Shown here piece after piece: positions 1-10,828 of a DNA stretch of 64,000 bases (within the stretch, counting starts at the first letter, position 1; every line of letters starts with the position of its first letter). The notes under the pieces were generated by a model, which did not search any database, was not told where the DNA came from, and saw nothing but the letters and a program-made list of their open reading frames with translations. Both the position numbers and the translations under genes were made by a program. Origin of the DNA: Pseudobutyrivibrio sp. 49 (GTDB taxonomy: Bacteria; Bacillota; Clostridia; Lachnospirales; Lachnospiraceae). The stretch is from NCBI RefSeq assembly GCF_900100545.1, contig NZ_FNDP01000009.1, positions 59,567 through 123,566 of the forward strand. The letters run 5' to 3'.

Positions 1-180
1 CTCTACAACCTTTACCTGATTTCCAAAAATATTCTCAAGGCCTGCTGCTGACCACTGGTCAACGAAATCGGCCATTGGGCTGGATGGTGTGATAGGGTAA
101 ATAGCAGCAACATCTGTAAACGCATAAGCAACGTGTGCTGCAGCCTGGTTACCATCCATAGACTGTTTTGCTCTTGGCAT
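1..180 (-). CDS. nifJ: pyruvate:ferredoxin oxidoreductase, N-terminal part (gene runs off the window)
   Basis: Only the first 60 codons are in the window. The start ATG is at 180, preceded on the minus strand by AAGGAGG eight bases away. The peptide begins MPRAKQSMDGNQAAAHVAYA and continues with an AAIYPITPSSPMAD stretch, the highly conserved start of the pyruvate:ferredoxin (flavodoxin) oxidoreductase alpha-type domain, where the YPITPSSPM segment helps form the pyruvate/thiamine-diphosphate site. In this family the enzyme oxidises pyruvate to acetyl-CoA and CO2 and reduces ferredoxin, the central fermentative step of anaerobic clostridia. Whether it is the usual single-chain protein of about 1,170 residues cannot be seen. 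It is divergent from guaB. Confidence 0.93.
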   Translation of the reverse strand, partial: MPRAKQSMDGNQAAAHVAYAFTDVAAIYPITPSSPMADFVDQWSAAGLENIFGNQVKVVE

Positions 181-463
181 TTCTAATTCCTCCTTATTAT
201 ATAGAGACATTTTTATAGTTACTGGGACGAACTAAATTTCTGCAACGAATGATTGACAAAAACAAACCGGCGCTCATCCCCATAATGTCGTGATTATATG
301 ATAGAACTATTGATAAAATTATTCAATAAGACAAAATCGATTTTCTGTTTATTTTGGGGTACAAAATTGTTAAATATCTTTGGTTTATCAATTATGTGTC
401 AATTATTTTCATTAACTGTTTATTGTGCTTTCAAAAAAACGCAAAATAAATCAAAATCTCTCA
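181..463. other. intergenic region between divergent nifJ and guaB
   Basis: This AT-rich region holds the nifJ ribosome-binding site at its left edge. I see no convincing RNA structure, riboswitch core or gene. A minus-strand promoter for nifJ must lie here, but no pair of boxes stands out; a TTGTCA with TTTAGT 17 bases downstream on the minus strand is only a weak candidate. A 66-codon open frame at 298-498 has no ribosome-binding site and runs into the guaB promoter, so it is not called. Confidence 0.5.
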
Positions 464-492
464 TTGACACTGTCAGTTTTGTAACCTATAAT
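464..492 (+). promoter_or_regulatory. consensus sigma-70/sigma-A promoter of guaB
   Basis: A perfect -35 box TTGACA (464-469) is followed after exactly 17 bases by a perfect -10 box TATAAT (487-492). It lies 46 bases before the guaB start codon and points at guaB. Both hexamers match consensus at every position, suggesting strong constitutive transcription unless a factor represses it. Confidence 0.88.
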
Positions 493-513
493 CTATAAAA
501 ATTTAATTCGTAG

Positions 514-1995
<1,482 letters not shown>

Positions 1996-2008
1996 TAATA
2001 GAAATTAT

Positions 2009-2041
2009 TAAAAGGTCCAGCCATAGCAGCTGGACCTTTTA
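2009..2041. terminator. bidirectional terminator between guaB and the chemoreceptor gene
   Basis: AAAAGGTCCAGC pairs perfectly with GCTGGACCTTTT across a seven-base loop. The stem ends in runs of T on both strands, so it can stop guaB (plus) and the converging chemoreceptor gene (minus). Confidence 0.92.
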
Positions 2042-2053
2042 AGTATTATCGAT

Positions 2054-3820
2054 TTATTCTTCATCCGCAACGCTTGTGAAGCGTGATACCTCTTCCTGAA
2101 GACGCTGAGAAATGTCTCGGTTGGTCTCGGAGTCGTCGTGGATGGTGGTGATTGACTCAAGGATTCCTGAGGTGCTTTCTGTGGCCTCTGAAACACCCCG
2201 AGTACAGTCATTAATTACCTTTGAAATATGGTCAATCTCTGATGTCATTTCACTGATTGTAGAATTCAGTACTACTGTGTTGTCATTTACGCTATCAAGA
2301 ACTGCGTTGATATCTTCAGCATCCTGATAGTACTGCTTCGCAACATCCTCGAAGCCATCGTAATCAGCAAGTACTGTCTCACTTACATATGTTAGCATCT
2401 CGTTTGAATTATCTGCAAGAGCCTCAACGGCTGAGATAACCTGATTACTGATTTCCTGAATAGAATTAGCTGTCTCTTTACTGTGTTCAGCAAGCTGTCT
2501 GATTTCGTCAGCAACTACTGCGAAGCCCTTACCAGCTTCACCTGCACGGGCTGCCTCGATGGAAGCATTAAGAGCAAGAAGGTTTGTCTGTGCTGCAATT
2601 GAAAGGATGTCCTCAGTAAGGGTCTGAATCTGTTCAACATTCTTACTTTCTGCAATAGAATTCTCAAGTGTATCTTTAATAGAAGAAACCATTTCATTTG
2701 TGGACGCCTTCATCTTAACTGTCTTCTCTCGAATAACTGTTGCATGCTCTTTGATTTCTGATACTCGGCTTGTTCCCTCATTAACCTGGTTAGATACATT
2801 ACCTACCGCAGAATTTACATCACCTGCTTCATCGTTAAGTGAAAGGAGTGTATTGTTTGCTGTTTCCATGCTGGCTGAAAGCTCTTCCATAACTGCGGAT
2901 ACGTTACTTACATCATCCTTGGAAGCATTTACTATACCAACAGTATTTTCAACAGAAGTGTAAATATTTCCCGACTCATCCTTTATAGTGAAGATAATCT
3001 TCTCTAAGGTTTCTAAGAAGTTGTTGATACCTGATACAAGAACACCAACCTCATCCTTTGATTTATTATTGATTCTATGGGCAAGATTTGCATTTCCTGC
3101 ATTCATTTCAGCAATCATACTATCAAGCTCCTTAGCTGAGCTTATAAGTGGATTGACTGATCTTCTTACTATGATTACAGCAAATGTGGTGGCAACAATC
3201 TGCATTATAATACCAAAGACTATAGACTGCTGTACTCTTGTTTCATATTTTATGAGGGCTTCCTCATTTTCCTGCACAAGAAGCTCCAGCTTTTCACGCA
3301 TGAGTCCTACATTTTCCTCGTACACTGTCACATATTCATGTGCTCCGGCAAAATAAGTGGTCATAGCATCGCTAAATTTGCCTTCATAAAAGCTTGCTTC
3401 CATCTTTTTATATTCAGCAAGAAAGCTATTGGCTGCATTACTCATTGTCTGATACTGCTCTGTAAACTCAGGGTCATTTATAGCATCCACATGAGTCTTC
3501 AAATCAGCAACAGCCTCTGCAACAAGCTGATATTCTCCTTCGCCTACACCGATGATTGTGTCTCTTGTGGCAGTATCAGTCCAGTTGTCCTGGTACATAT
3601 AATTCATGGTCTCAAGAATGAAAATTCTCTTAACCAGATTTTGTAAGTTAGTATTGGCATTACCAAAGTCTCGCTCTACCAACAAATATGTCTGGGACAT
3701 CATGTTGGCAGTGGTAACAGCTGACCTGAAATTGAAGCCTATAAAGGCTATACCAAACACCATTACCAAATCAAGAAGAACAATGCTGGCCATAATCTTT
3801 GCTTTCATGCTACTTTTCAT
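2054..3820 (-). CDS. methyl-accepting chemotaxis protein
   Basis: This membrane chemoreceptor would pass ligand signals to CheA/CheW and so control the flagella. A first membrane helix lies near residues 7-29 and a second near 197-218, enclosing a roughly 165-residue, mostly helical extracellular domain of the four-helix-bundle type. A HAMP domain follows, then the long signalling coiled coil. The conserved hairpin tip contains [16 protein letters not shown] near residue 412. I chose the ATG at 3820 because AAGGAG lies eight bases upstream; a GTG three codons earlier is possible. The gene is alone and shares a terminator with guaB. The ligand cannot be read from the sequence, although the xylan genes next to it suggest a plant-derived signal. 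Confidence 0.95.
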   Translation of the reverse strand: MKSSMKAKIMASIVLLDLVMVFGIAFIGFNFRSAVTTANMMSQTYLLVERDFGNANTNLQNLVKRIFILETMNYMYQDNWTDTATRDTIIGVGEGEYQLVAEAVADLKTHVDAINDPEFTEQYQTMSNAANSFLAEYKKMEASFYEGKFSDAMTTYFAGAHEYVTVYEENVGLMREKLELLVQENEEALIKYETRVQQSIVFGIIMQIVATTFAVIIVRRSVNPLISSAKELDSMIAEMNAGNANLAHRINNKSKDEVGVLVSGINNFLETLEKIIFTIKDESGNIYTSVENTVGIVNASKDDVSNVSAVMEELSASMETANNTLLSLNDEAGDVNSAVGNVSNQVNEGTSRVSEIKEHATVIREKTVKMKASTNEMVSSIKDTLENSIAESKNVEQIQTLTEDILSIAAQTNLLALNASIEAARAGEAGKGFAVVADEIRQLAEHSKETANSIQEISNQVISAVEALADNSNEMLTYVSETVLADYDGFEDVAKQYYQDAEDINAVLDSVNDNTVVLNSTISEMTSEIDHISKVINDCTRGVSEATESTSGILESITTIHDDSETNRDISQRLQEEVSRFTSVADEE

Positions 3821-3891
3821 GCTAAACACTCCTTAAAAAAACAGCTTGTTTATTCTCCCATGCCTAAAGTAAGCTAGCATGATTTTAGCAA

Positions 3892-3922
3892 AAAAAATCT
3901 CCCAATGTGTGGGAGATTTTTT
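3892..3922. terminator. terminator downstream of the permuted GH3 gene
   Basis: AAAAAATCTCCCA pairs with TGGGAGATTTTTT across a five-base loop, with T runs on both strands. It lies between the end of the GH3 gene (3997) and the start of the chemoreceptor gene, so its main role should be ending the minus-strand GH3 transcript. Confidence 0.85.
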
Positions 3923-3996
3923 AACAAATTGCGAATATATTGTGAGCAATTATATTTTGCAACACTATAAATATTACATAGCTTAATTGACACCTG

Positions 3997-6810
3997 TTAC
4001 TCTTCGCCCATACGTGCGAACATAAGACGGAACTCCTCTTCTCTTGACTTAACAAGTTCAAAGTGAATATCATTTATTTCCATTCCATCCTGAGCAAAGT
4101 GAAGTTTCAAAAAGAAGGTCATAGCGCATCCAACGAATGGCACCTCAATGGTCTGCCACTCCTTATCTGCTCCAGTAAGAGTCACCATCTTCACAAGCTC
4201 TTTGTCTTTATAGATGCTAAGTGGAATCTGTGCCAAATCACTGAGGTTCTCAGCAGCGCGAACAGTAAGGGAAAGCTTATAGTCACCTCGCTCCTTAAAG
4301 GAAACAGTAACCATGTTAGTAGTGTTTCTTGCAGTTACTATTTCCTCTGGATTGATTTCAGCCACACCGCTTTCATCAATTCTAAGATCAATCATCTTAT
4401 CGAAATCAAGCTCGTCATCATCTGCCTCTGAAGCAAGCTGAACGTCAAGGTCATTATCTCTCTCAAGATAACGATTCATAACAGGCTTTTCCATAATCCA
4501 TTTACAGATATTAGCTGCACATCGCTGAAGCTCAGCTCTTGAAAGGCTGCCATCAGCAATGGCTTCTGCAGTATTATCCTTATTAGTGTTATCCTCAGCG
4601 CTGCTTGTAACCATATATAAATCATTCTGAGCACGAACGATAGCTGCCATATCAGAATTATTTCCATGATATGATTTGCCGCCCTTTGCCCACCAGTCAG
4701 TCATGACGATTCCATCAAAGCCCCACTCCTCACGAAGGATTCTTGTAACCAAATCATAGCTTGATGATGTGTAATATCCGTTGACTGAGCCGTAAGTAGT
4801 CATTACAGCGTGAGCGCCTGCCTCTCTGACAGCCATCTCATAACCCTTAAGGTAAATCTCGCGGATAGCGCGCTGTGATGCAACATGTTCTACTGTATGT
4901 CTGCCAGTCTCTTGTGTATTCATGCAGAAGTGCTTGATGGTACCGGTAACACCGTATTTGTGCATACCCTTAAGCATGGCAGCTGCGTTCTTTCCTGTAA
5001 CGAATGGGTCCTCACTGAAATATTCGAAGTTACGTCCATTAAGAGGGTGTCTGTGAATATTCATACCTGGTCCAAGTAAGCAGTCGATTTTATTCTTTCT
5101 AAGCTCAAGACCTTCCCAGTTATAAAGTTCTTCTACAAGCTCAAGATTCCATGCACAGGCAAGGCATGTACCGTTTGGCATAGCAAAGGCTCTCTTTCCT
5201 GAATCCATACGAATTCCTGAAGGGCCATCTGAACAGCATGCCACTGGAATACCCTTCTCTAAAAGTGAATCTGTCACACCACCATAAGCTCCACCACATC
5301 CCGGTGTAACCTTAGGTGAGCTCATACCCTCACCACGAACTATGCAGCAAAGATCCTCATCAGAAAGCTGTGCCACAAAATCGTTCATGGTACACTTCTT
5401 ATCTAATACATCAACAAGCTTGAATGTCTTTCCTTCCTTAGCCTTCATCTCGGTAGGAAGAGTTTCTTTTCTGAATTTTTCAGAGTCTACTGTTGCTGTA
5501 GGAACATCCTCGTAAAATGTCTTGAAGCTTCCATCAGCAAGCTTAACAGGCTTAATTCTTGTATATTTAACTACTGGTGCCATAGCCTCAGAAAGCTGCT
5601 CAATTACCTTTAAATCTTCAAGCTTAACTGTTCCTGCTTCAACATTAGTACGGACATTCTCACCTACGTAAAACTCGTAGACACCTGCCTGCATAACATA
5701 TGCATTCTTATGGCTGGTAACTCCACTGTCATCAAAGCTTGAAAGCTGATAGTTCGTAATTACGAACTCGAACTCCTGTGTCTCCCCTGGAGCAAGCTCC
5801 TTAGTCTTACAAAAGTCCACAAGCTCCATAGCTGGATTGCCAAGGACTCCCTGATCCTTTGAAACGTACACCTGAACTACCTGCTGACCTGCCAAATCAC
5901 CTGTGTTTGTAACTGTAGCCTTGATTTTGACTTTCTCTCCGTCATAGAGGCAAGTACCTGCCTGAATATCAAATGTAGTGTAAGACAATCCATATCCAAA
6001 TGGATAAAGTACCTTATCCTGAGCAAAAGTCTCAAAATATCTGTAGCCTACATAAATATCCTCACGCTGGATGTTAGTCTCTTTGCCACCAAAGTTTGGT
6101 GTAGAAGGATAATCTTCAATACTCTTAGCAATAGTATCAGTAAGACGGCCTGATGGATTAACATCTCCTGAAATTACGTCAAGAGCACCATATCCACCTT
6201 CCTGGCCACCTTGCCAGATATAAAGAACTGCTGATGGGTTGTACTTTTCCATCCAGCTCATATCGATGATGTTACCAACATTCAAAAGAACGATAGTTTT
6301 ATCAAAGGCCTCTGTTACATTCTTAAGCATTTCATGTTCGTCATCTGTAAGAAGGTAACTTCCCTGAGAGAGGCTGTTATCCTGATCTTCTCCTGCAGTA
6401 CGTCCGATAAGAACGATTGCAAGGTCAGAAGACTCTGCTGCCTTTGCTGCAAGCTCTGCAGAAACTGGCATCTCCTTCTGGAACCATGGCTCTGAAGCCC
6501 AGCCCACGCCTGCATCAAAGGGATTATCCTTAATCCACTCATCATAGGTAGCCTTCAAGTCTTCATTAAGGTTGAAGCGCTCATCAACCTCTAATGCCTC
6601 TCGTACACCGATGACATATTTTGTATTTACCATTCCGCCTGAACCAGTACCACTCTTGTAATAATTGAACTGGCTTCGGCCAAATAGTGCTATATTGGAA
6701 CCAGCCGAAAGGGGAAGTACGCCATCATTCTTCAGAAGGACTGTACCCTCTGCAACAGCACGCCTAGCCACTTTGGCGAATTTTTCAGTATCAAATATCT
6801 TTGAACTCAT
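3997..6810 (-). CDS. bglA: GH3 beta-glucosidase with permuted domain order
   Basis: This family hydrolyses beta-linked glucosides or xylosides from the non-reducing end with retention of configuration. The 937-residue protein is domain-permuted. It begins with the alpha/beta sandwich normally found second (VLLKNDGVLPLS near residue 22; GGQEGGYGALDVISG), then a fibronectin-type-III-like domain (about 285-390), and only then the TIM barrel normally found first. The barrel carries the nucleophile Asp705 in GFDGIVMTDWW. A further beta-rich domain of about 150 residues follows. The same rearrangement is known in Butyrivibrio fibrisolvens and Ruminococcus albus beta-glucosidases. There is no signal peptide, so it should act in the cytoplasm on imported oligosaccharides. 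GGAGG lies nine bases before the ATG. It is the last gene of the xylan region, with strong terminators on both sides. Confidence 0.92.
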   Translation of the reverse strand: MSSKIFDTEKFAKVARRAVAEGTVLLKNDGVLPLSAGSNIALFGRSQFNYYKSGTGSGGMVNTKYVIGVREALEVDERFNLNEDLKATYDEWIKDNPFDAGVGWASEPWFQKEMPVSAELAAKAAESSDLAIVLIGRTAGEDQDNSLSQGSYLLTDDEHEMLKNVTEAFDKTIVLLNVGNIIDMSWMEKYNPSAVLYIWQGGQEGGYGALDVISGDVNPSGRLTDTIAKSIEDYPSTPNFGGKETNIQREDIYVGYRYFETFAQDKVLYPFGYGLSYTTFDIQAGTCLYDGEKVKIKATVTNTGDLAGQQVVQVYVSKDQGVLGNPAMELVDFCKTKELAPGETQEFEFVITNYQLSSFDDSGVTSHKNAYVMQAGVYEFYVGENVRTNVEAGTVKLEDLKVIEQLSEAMAPVVKYTRIKPVKLADGSFKTFYEDVPTATVDSEKFRKETLPTEMKAKEGKTFKLVDVLDKKCTMNDFVAQLSDEDLCCIVRGEGMSSPKVTPGCGGAYGGVTDSLLEKGIPVACCSDGPSGIRMDSGKRAFAMPNGTCLACAWNLELVEELYNWEGLELRKNKIDCLLGPGMNIHRHPLNGRNFEYFSEDPFVTGKNAAAMLKGMHKYGVTGTIKHFCMNTQETGRHTVEHVASQRAIREIYLKGYEMAVREAGAHAVMTTYGSVNGYYTSSSYDLVTRILREEWGFDGIVMTDWWAKGGKSYHGNNSDMAAIVRAQNDLYMVTSSAEDNTNKDNTAEAIADGSLSRAELQRCAANICKWIMEKPVMNRYLERDNDLDVQLASEADDDELDFDKMIDLRIDESGVAEINPEEIVTARNTTNMVTVSFKERGDYKLSLTVRAAENLSDLAQIPLSIYKDKELVKMVTLTGADKEWQTIEVPFVGCAMTFFLKLHFAQDGMEINDIHFELVKSREEEFRLMFARMGEE

Positions 6811-6854
6811 TAAAATAAACCTCCAAAATATTCCATGCTGAAGATATTCTAGAA

Positions 6855-6888
6855 TAAAAAAGAGGGTCTTTTATATCAAAAACCCTCC
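6855..6888 (-). terminator. terminator downstream of phosphoglucomutase gene
   Basis: On the minus strand GAGGGT and ACCCTC pair across an AT-rich loop and are followed by six T residues. It lies between the phosphoglucomutase stop (6916) and the GH3 start (6810). The GH3 gene therefore needs read-through or its own promoter in the remaining roughly 45 bases. Confidence 0.85.
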
Positions 6889-6915
6889 ATTTTTATCATT
6901 ATTATGATTAGCTAA

Positions 6916-8610
6916 TTATTCTACAGAGTTAATCAAAGCGAAAATCTCATCCTTAATCTCTGCATTTACCTTCAGAGCATTCTCACGAGAATCCTGATTT
7001 GAGTAGAAATAGAACTTAATCTTAGGCTCTGTACCAGATGGTCTGATGGCAAACCATGAACCATTGTCTAAGAATAAGCGAATAGCATTCTGAGGTGGAA
7101 TATCTTCATATCCATTTATATAATCAATTACCTTCTCAACCTTTGCACCAGCCACCTCTGTAGGCATATTCTCACGGAACCACTTCATCATACGCTGAAT
7201 ACGCTGAGCTCCTGGAATACCCTCTAAGATGATGTTTGGCTCGTCCTCTGCAAAGAAACCATACTTAGCGTAGATTTCCTGAAGAACATCCCAAAGAGTC
7301 TTGCCCTGCTTACGATAATATGCAGCTGCCTCAGCAACCATCATACCTGCAGAGATACCGTCCTTATCGCGGATATCCTCGCAGATAGCATATCCAACTG
7401 ACTCCTCATAACCGAAGAGATATGTATATCCGTTATCATGAAGATAAGGGATTTTTCCACAAATGTTCTTGAAACCAGTAAGAGTTTCAAACATTTCCAC
7501 ACCGTAAGCCTTAGCCATAATTGTGGATAAGGTAGATGTAACGATAGACTTAACCATAGCACCCTTTGCTGGAAGTGTGCCTGCATCCTTATGTCCCTCG
7601 AGAACATAATTTACAAGAAGGTAACCTGTCTGATTTCCGTTAAGAGGTACGTAGTTGCCCTCGCTATCGCGAATTTCAATAGCGAAACGGTCTGCATCTG
7701 GGTCTGTGGCCATAAGAAGCTCTGCACCAAACTTGCGACCATACTCCTCAGATAATCTGAAGGCCTTTGTATCCTCTGGATTTGGATAGCCTACAGTCTT
7801 GAAATCTGGGTCTGGATTCTCCTGCTCAGGAACGATTGTCCAGTTAGAGAAACCTCTATCATTAAGCATCTGACGGAATGGGATAGAACCACATCCGTTA
7901 AGTGGTGTATATACAAGTGGAATTGTAAGATCAAGCTCATCCCCCTCATGAATTGCAAGTGACTCAATCTTATCAAGGTACTCTCTGTCATATTCCTCGC
8001 CAAGGACGATAATCTTACCTTCCTTAACGCCCTGCTCAAAGTCAGACTTCTTGATACCAGACCACATATCAACAGCGTTGATGCACTCTGTCATGCCATC
8101 AGCAATCTCTGATGAAACCTGGCAGCCGTCATCCCAGTATGCCTTATATCCGTTATATTCCTTTGGATTGTGTGATGCTGTGATGTTGATACCTGAAACT
8201 GTTCCAAGTCTTCTAATCATAAAGGCAAGCTCTGGTGTAGGACGAAGATCAGGGAAACAATAAACCTTGATTCCGTTAGCTGCAAAAATACCAGCTGCAA
8301 GCTGTGAAAACTCCTTTGAGAAGTGACGTGGATCATGGGCGATAACTACACCCTTCTCGCATGCTTCCTTACCCTTTGACACGATAAAATCAGCAACACC
8401 TTGTGTAGCCTTGCCAACTGTAAAGAAATTCATGCGGTTGGTTCCTGCGCCAACTTTACCGCGAAGACCTGCTGTACCAAATGAAAGATCCTGATAGAAA
8501 CGATCTTCCTTTTCCTTCTCGTCGCCAGCGATAGCCTGAAGCTCAGCCTTTAAAGGATCTGAATCTGCAAGCTTCTCCAACCACTCATTATATCTTGAAT
8601 TGTAATCCAT
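6916..8610 (-). CDS. pgcA: phosphoglucomutase/phosphomannomutase (alpha-D-phosphohexomutase)
   Basis: This cytoplasmic enzyme interconverts hexose-1-phosphate and hexose-6-phosphate, linking oligosaccharide phosphorolysis, glycogen and sugar-nucleotide synthesis to glycolysis. The 564 residues match the long bacterial PgcA-type group. The phosphoserine loop TASHNPKEYNGYKAY is near residue 145, the metal-binding loop DPDADRF near 303, a sugar-binding GYEESVGY segment follows, and a C-terminal phosphate-binding RPSGTEPKIKFY is present. GGAGG precedes the ATG. Its placement downstream of the GH8 and transporter genes is consistent with processing sugars released from imported oligosaccharides. 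Whether glucose or mannose phosphate is preferred cannot be judged from sequence alone. Confidence 0.93.
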   Translation of the reverse strand: MDYNSRYNEWLEKLADSDPLKAELQAIAGDEKEKEDRFYQDLSFGTAGLRGKVGAGTNRMNFFTVGKATQGVADFIVSKGKEACEKGVVIAHDPRHFSKEFSQLAAGIFAANGIKVYCFPDLRPTPELAFMIRRLGTVSGINITASHNPKEYNGYKAYWDDGCQVSSEIADGMTECINAVDMWSGIKKSDFEQGVKEGKIIVLGEEYDREYLDKIESLAIHEGDELDLTIPLVYTPLNGCGSIPFRQMLNDRGFSNWTIVPEQENPDPDFKTVGYPNPEDTKAFRLSEEYGRKFGAELLMATDPDADRFAIEIRDSEGNYVPLNGNQTGYLLVNYVLEGHKDAGTLPAKGAMVKSIVTSTLSTIMAKAYGVEMFETLTGFKNICGKIPYLHDNGYTYLFGYEESVGYAICEDIRDKDGISAGMMVAEAAAYYRKQGKTLWDVLQEIYAKYGFFAEDEPNIILEGIPGAQRIQRMMKWFRENMPTEVAGAKVEKVIDYINGYEDIPPQNAIRLFLDNGSWFAIRPSGTEPKIKFYFYSNQDSRENALKVNAEIKDEIFALINSVE

Positions 8611-8630
8611 ACGAATTCCTCCATTAATCT

Positions 8631-8670
8631 AAAAAATGCTATCAGGTTTTAACAAACCCAATAGCATTTT
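8631..8670 (-). terminator. terminator or attenuator between the GH8 and phosphoglucomutase genes
   Basis: AAAATGCTAT and ATAGCATTTT pair on the minus strand, with a smaller GGTT/AACC stem inside the loop, and are followed by six T residues. The phosphoglucomutase ribosome-binding site begins only about ten bases further on, leaving no room for a separate promoter. I infer partial read-through that lowers downstream expression. Confidence 0.8.
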
Positions 8671-8713
8671 AACACATAATATTTGTTATGTCTGTGAAAT
8701 GAAGAAGAAGTAA

Positions 8714-9838
8714 TTACCAAATTCGGTAATTTCCGCTAAGCGCCAACATAGCGAAGAGATATAAGCAATTATCATAGTAGCGTCTCTCGCCTGTACGAAG
8801 AGGTGTATTCCAAAACTCTTCTACGGCCTTGAGAGCATACTCTCCATCCGCTGCAAGTGACGCCTGAGCGATTGTTGCAGTCAAGCCTACTGGATGAAGT
8901 GCCTTGCCTTCTAAGATAGTTCCATCAATCTCATAGATTCCTCTGCTGTCTTCGACTGGGAGGTTTGCGAAGAAAGCCTGAAGGTTGTTGGCAGTAGCTT
9001 TACACCACTGTCCAAATTCGGTGTCCTTATCGGCCCATTCATAGTCAAGGCCGATGTTTGCTATAGTTCTATAAGCGTCGCTATAGAACCAGTCATGTCT
9101 TCCACCGAAATGTTCATGGTCGGGATAAGGTTTGCCATCGTAATAACTGTATTCTGGGGAAAGACCTGTTACTGGATGGCATGCTTTCTTGAGATATTCG
9201 CGGCTGGCTTTAGCGCATTTTTTCCAAAGCTCTTTGTCTTCGTCAAAGCAATTCTCCGCAAATAAATCATAGAAGTGTGGAAGATGATAAGATGGATCTG
9301 TAAACTCAAGTCCTGGGACGAACTTAATAAGACCATCCTCGTTCCACATATTGTGGCCTCCATACATTTCTTCATGATGAAGAACCACTTTTAAAAGCTC
9401 TTTAGCTTTTAAACTATAGTTATAGATGCCCTCGCCATCTCCCCAACGGTGACTTGCAAAGATAAGTGCCATTGCAAAGAACTCCTCACCATCTGGAGCT
9501 GGTCCATAAGCATTTTTGCGACCACTAGGGTCTACTGACCAGGCAAAGTAACCTTTGTTTTCACCTTCATCAAGGTACATGTTTGTCATTGCCCAGTTCC
9601 AAAGCTGATCAAATTCCTTTTTCTTGTCCATCTGAACAGCCATCATCATACCGTATGAAATACCTTCAGTACGAGTATCAATATTTCCTGTATCTACAAG
9701 GTATCCCATGGTGCCATCTTCTGTAGTTTCATAAAACTTGTTGACACCATAGAATATCTCTTCAAAAGTCTCATTTACCCTGCGTTCTATTTCTTCAGGG
9801 GTCTTACCTATTTCTAAAAATAAATTTCTGTATGTCAT
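8714..9838 (-). CDS. rex: GH8 reducing-end xylose-releasing exo-oligoxylanase
   Basis: Members of this GH8 subgroup, such as Rex of Bacillus halodurans, release xylose from the reducing end of short xylo-oligosaccharides with inversion of configuration. At 374 residues it is the size of Rex enzymes and has no signal peptide, so it should work on imported oligomers in the cytoplasm. The general acid is likely Glu58 in DTRTEGISYGMMMAVQ, and the base Asp254 in HDWFYSDAYRT. Aromatic residues of the (alpha/alpha)6 barrel (YFAWSVDP, HFYDLFAE) are also conserved. It starts 21 bases after the LplC-type permease gene, with a weak ribosome-binding site, and probably shares the transporter's transcript. 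This is the strongest single marker that the upstream importer carries xylo-oligosaccharides. Confidence 0.92.
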   Translation of the reverse strand: MTYRNLFLEIGKTPEEIERRVNETFEEIFYGVNKFYETTEDGTMGYLVDTGNIDTRTEGISYGMMMAVQMDKKKEFDQLWNWAMTNMYLDEGENKGYFAWSVDPSGRKNAYGPAPDGEEFFAMALIFASHRWGDGEGIYNYSLKAKELLKVVLHHEEMYGGHNMWNEDGLIKFVPGLEFTDPSYHLPHFYDLFAENCFDEDKELWKKCAKASREYLKKACHPVTGLSPEYSYYDGKPYPDHEHFGGRHDWFYSDAYRTIANIGLDYEWADKDTEFGQWCKATANNLQAFFANLPVEDSRGIYEIDGTILEGKALHPVGLTATIAQASLAADGEYALKAVEEFWNTPLRTGERRYYDNCLYLFAMLALSGNYRIW

Positions 9839-9859
9839 AATCGTCTAGTCTAAAAAATC

Positions 9860-10816
9860 TTATTCCTTTACGCCACCAAGTGTAAGTCCAGTTACGAAAT
9901 ACTTCTGTAAGAATGGATAAATACAAATAATTGGAAGCATTGTAATAATTGTTGCTGCTGCTCTTACAGATGTAGGAGTTACTGAACCTTCACCAGCATT
10001 CTTCATGGCCTCAGCAGATGAGCTCTGGTTTGATACTGAAGAAAGGAGTTTCATTAACTCATACTGTAAGGTTGTGTACTGTGAGGCCATTCTGTTATAG
10101 AGCATTGCATCGAACCATGAGTTCCACTGTCCTACAGCTACGAAGAGAGCAACAGTAGCGTAAACTGGCTTACATAATGGAGAAATAATCTTTAGGAAAA
10201 TAGTTGTGTAACCAGCTCCATCCAACTGTGCTGACTCCTCCAAACTGTCAGGAATACCCCTCATATAGGTTCTGATAACTAACATGTTAAAGGCGGAGAT
10301 CATTCCAGGTATTACATAAACTGCAAAACTGTTTGTAAGTCCAAGGGATTTAAAAAGGAGGAATGTAGGAATCAATCCACCATTAACATACATTGTAATA
10401 ACCCAAAACAGTGAAACCTGCTTTGAGAACATAAAGTTCTTACGGCTAACGATAAATGCAAGGATTGCATTTGTAACAAGGGCAAGAACTGTTCCAATAA
10501 TTGTTCTCGCTACAGTAACAACAGCACCAGTGATAAGGTTGTCCTTAGCTAATACTGTCTCATAGTTTTTCCAAGTAAACACTCGAGGCATAAGGTAAAT
10601 ACCGCCTCTAAGTGCATCAGTACCATCATTTAAAGATACTGCAAGTGTATTTAAAACTGGATAAAGTGTAATAATTACAAAACAAATCATGAAAATGCCA
10701 TTGCAAATTCTAAATGCTAAATCAGCACCTGAAATTTTCTTATGTCTTCTGGCTTTTTCCATAGTTGCCTCCTTCTTCTTAGAAGATGTGGTTGTTAAAT
10801 CTATTGTCTGATCCAT
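9860..10816 (-). CDS. lplC: ABC sugar transporter permease, LplC/MalG type
   Basis: This is an inner-membrane subunit of a CUT1-type oligosaccharide importer. It has six predicted membrane helices and the cytoplasmic EAA loop (ESAQLDGAGYTTIFLKI), through which the permease touches the ATPase. The C terminus FLQKYFVTGLTLGGVKE is typical of LplC/YtcP proteins. No ATPase gene is nearby; this family usually borrows a shared MsmX-type ATPase. I chose the ATG at 10816, with GGAGG eight bases upstream, over a GTG three codons earlier. It follows the LplB-type gene by 12 bases and precedes the GH8 gene. The sequence is clearly related to, but distinct from, the second copy at 24766-25731. Confidence 0.93.
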   Translation of the reverse strand: MDQTIDLTTTSSKKKEATMEKARRHKKISGADLAFRICNGIFMICFVIITLYPVLNTLAVSLNDGTDALRGGIYLMPRVFTWKNYETVLAKDNLITGAVVTVARTIIGTVLALVTNAILAFIVSRKNFMFSKQVSLFWVITMYVNGGLIPTFLLFKSLGLTNSFAVYVIPGMISAFNMLVIRTYMRGIPDSLEESAQLDGAGYTTIFLKIISPLCKPVYATVALFVAVGQWNSWFDAMLYNRMASQYTTLQYELMKLLSSVSNQSSSAEAMKNAGEGSVTPTSVRAAATIITMLPIICIYPFLQKYFVTGLTLGGVKE

Positions 10817-10828
10817 GATGTCCACCTC

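Noticed and set aside
298..498. 66-codon open frame upstream of guaB
   Set aside because: No ribosome-binding site, composition unlike the neighbouring genes, and its 3' end covers the perfect guaB promoter.
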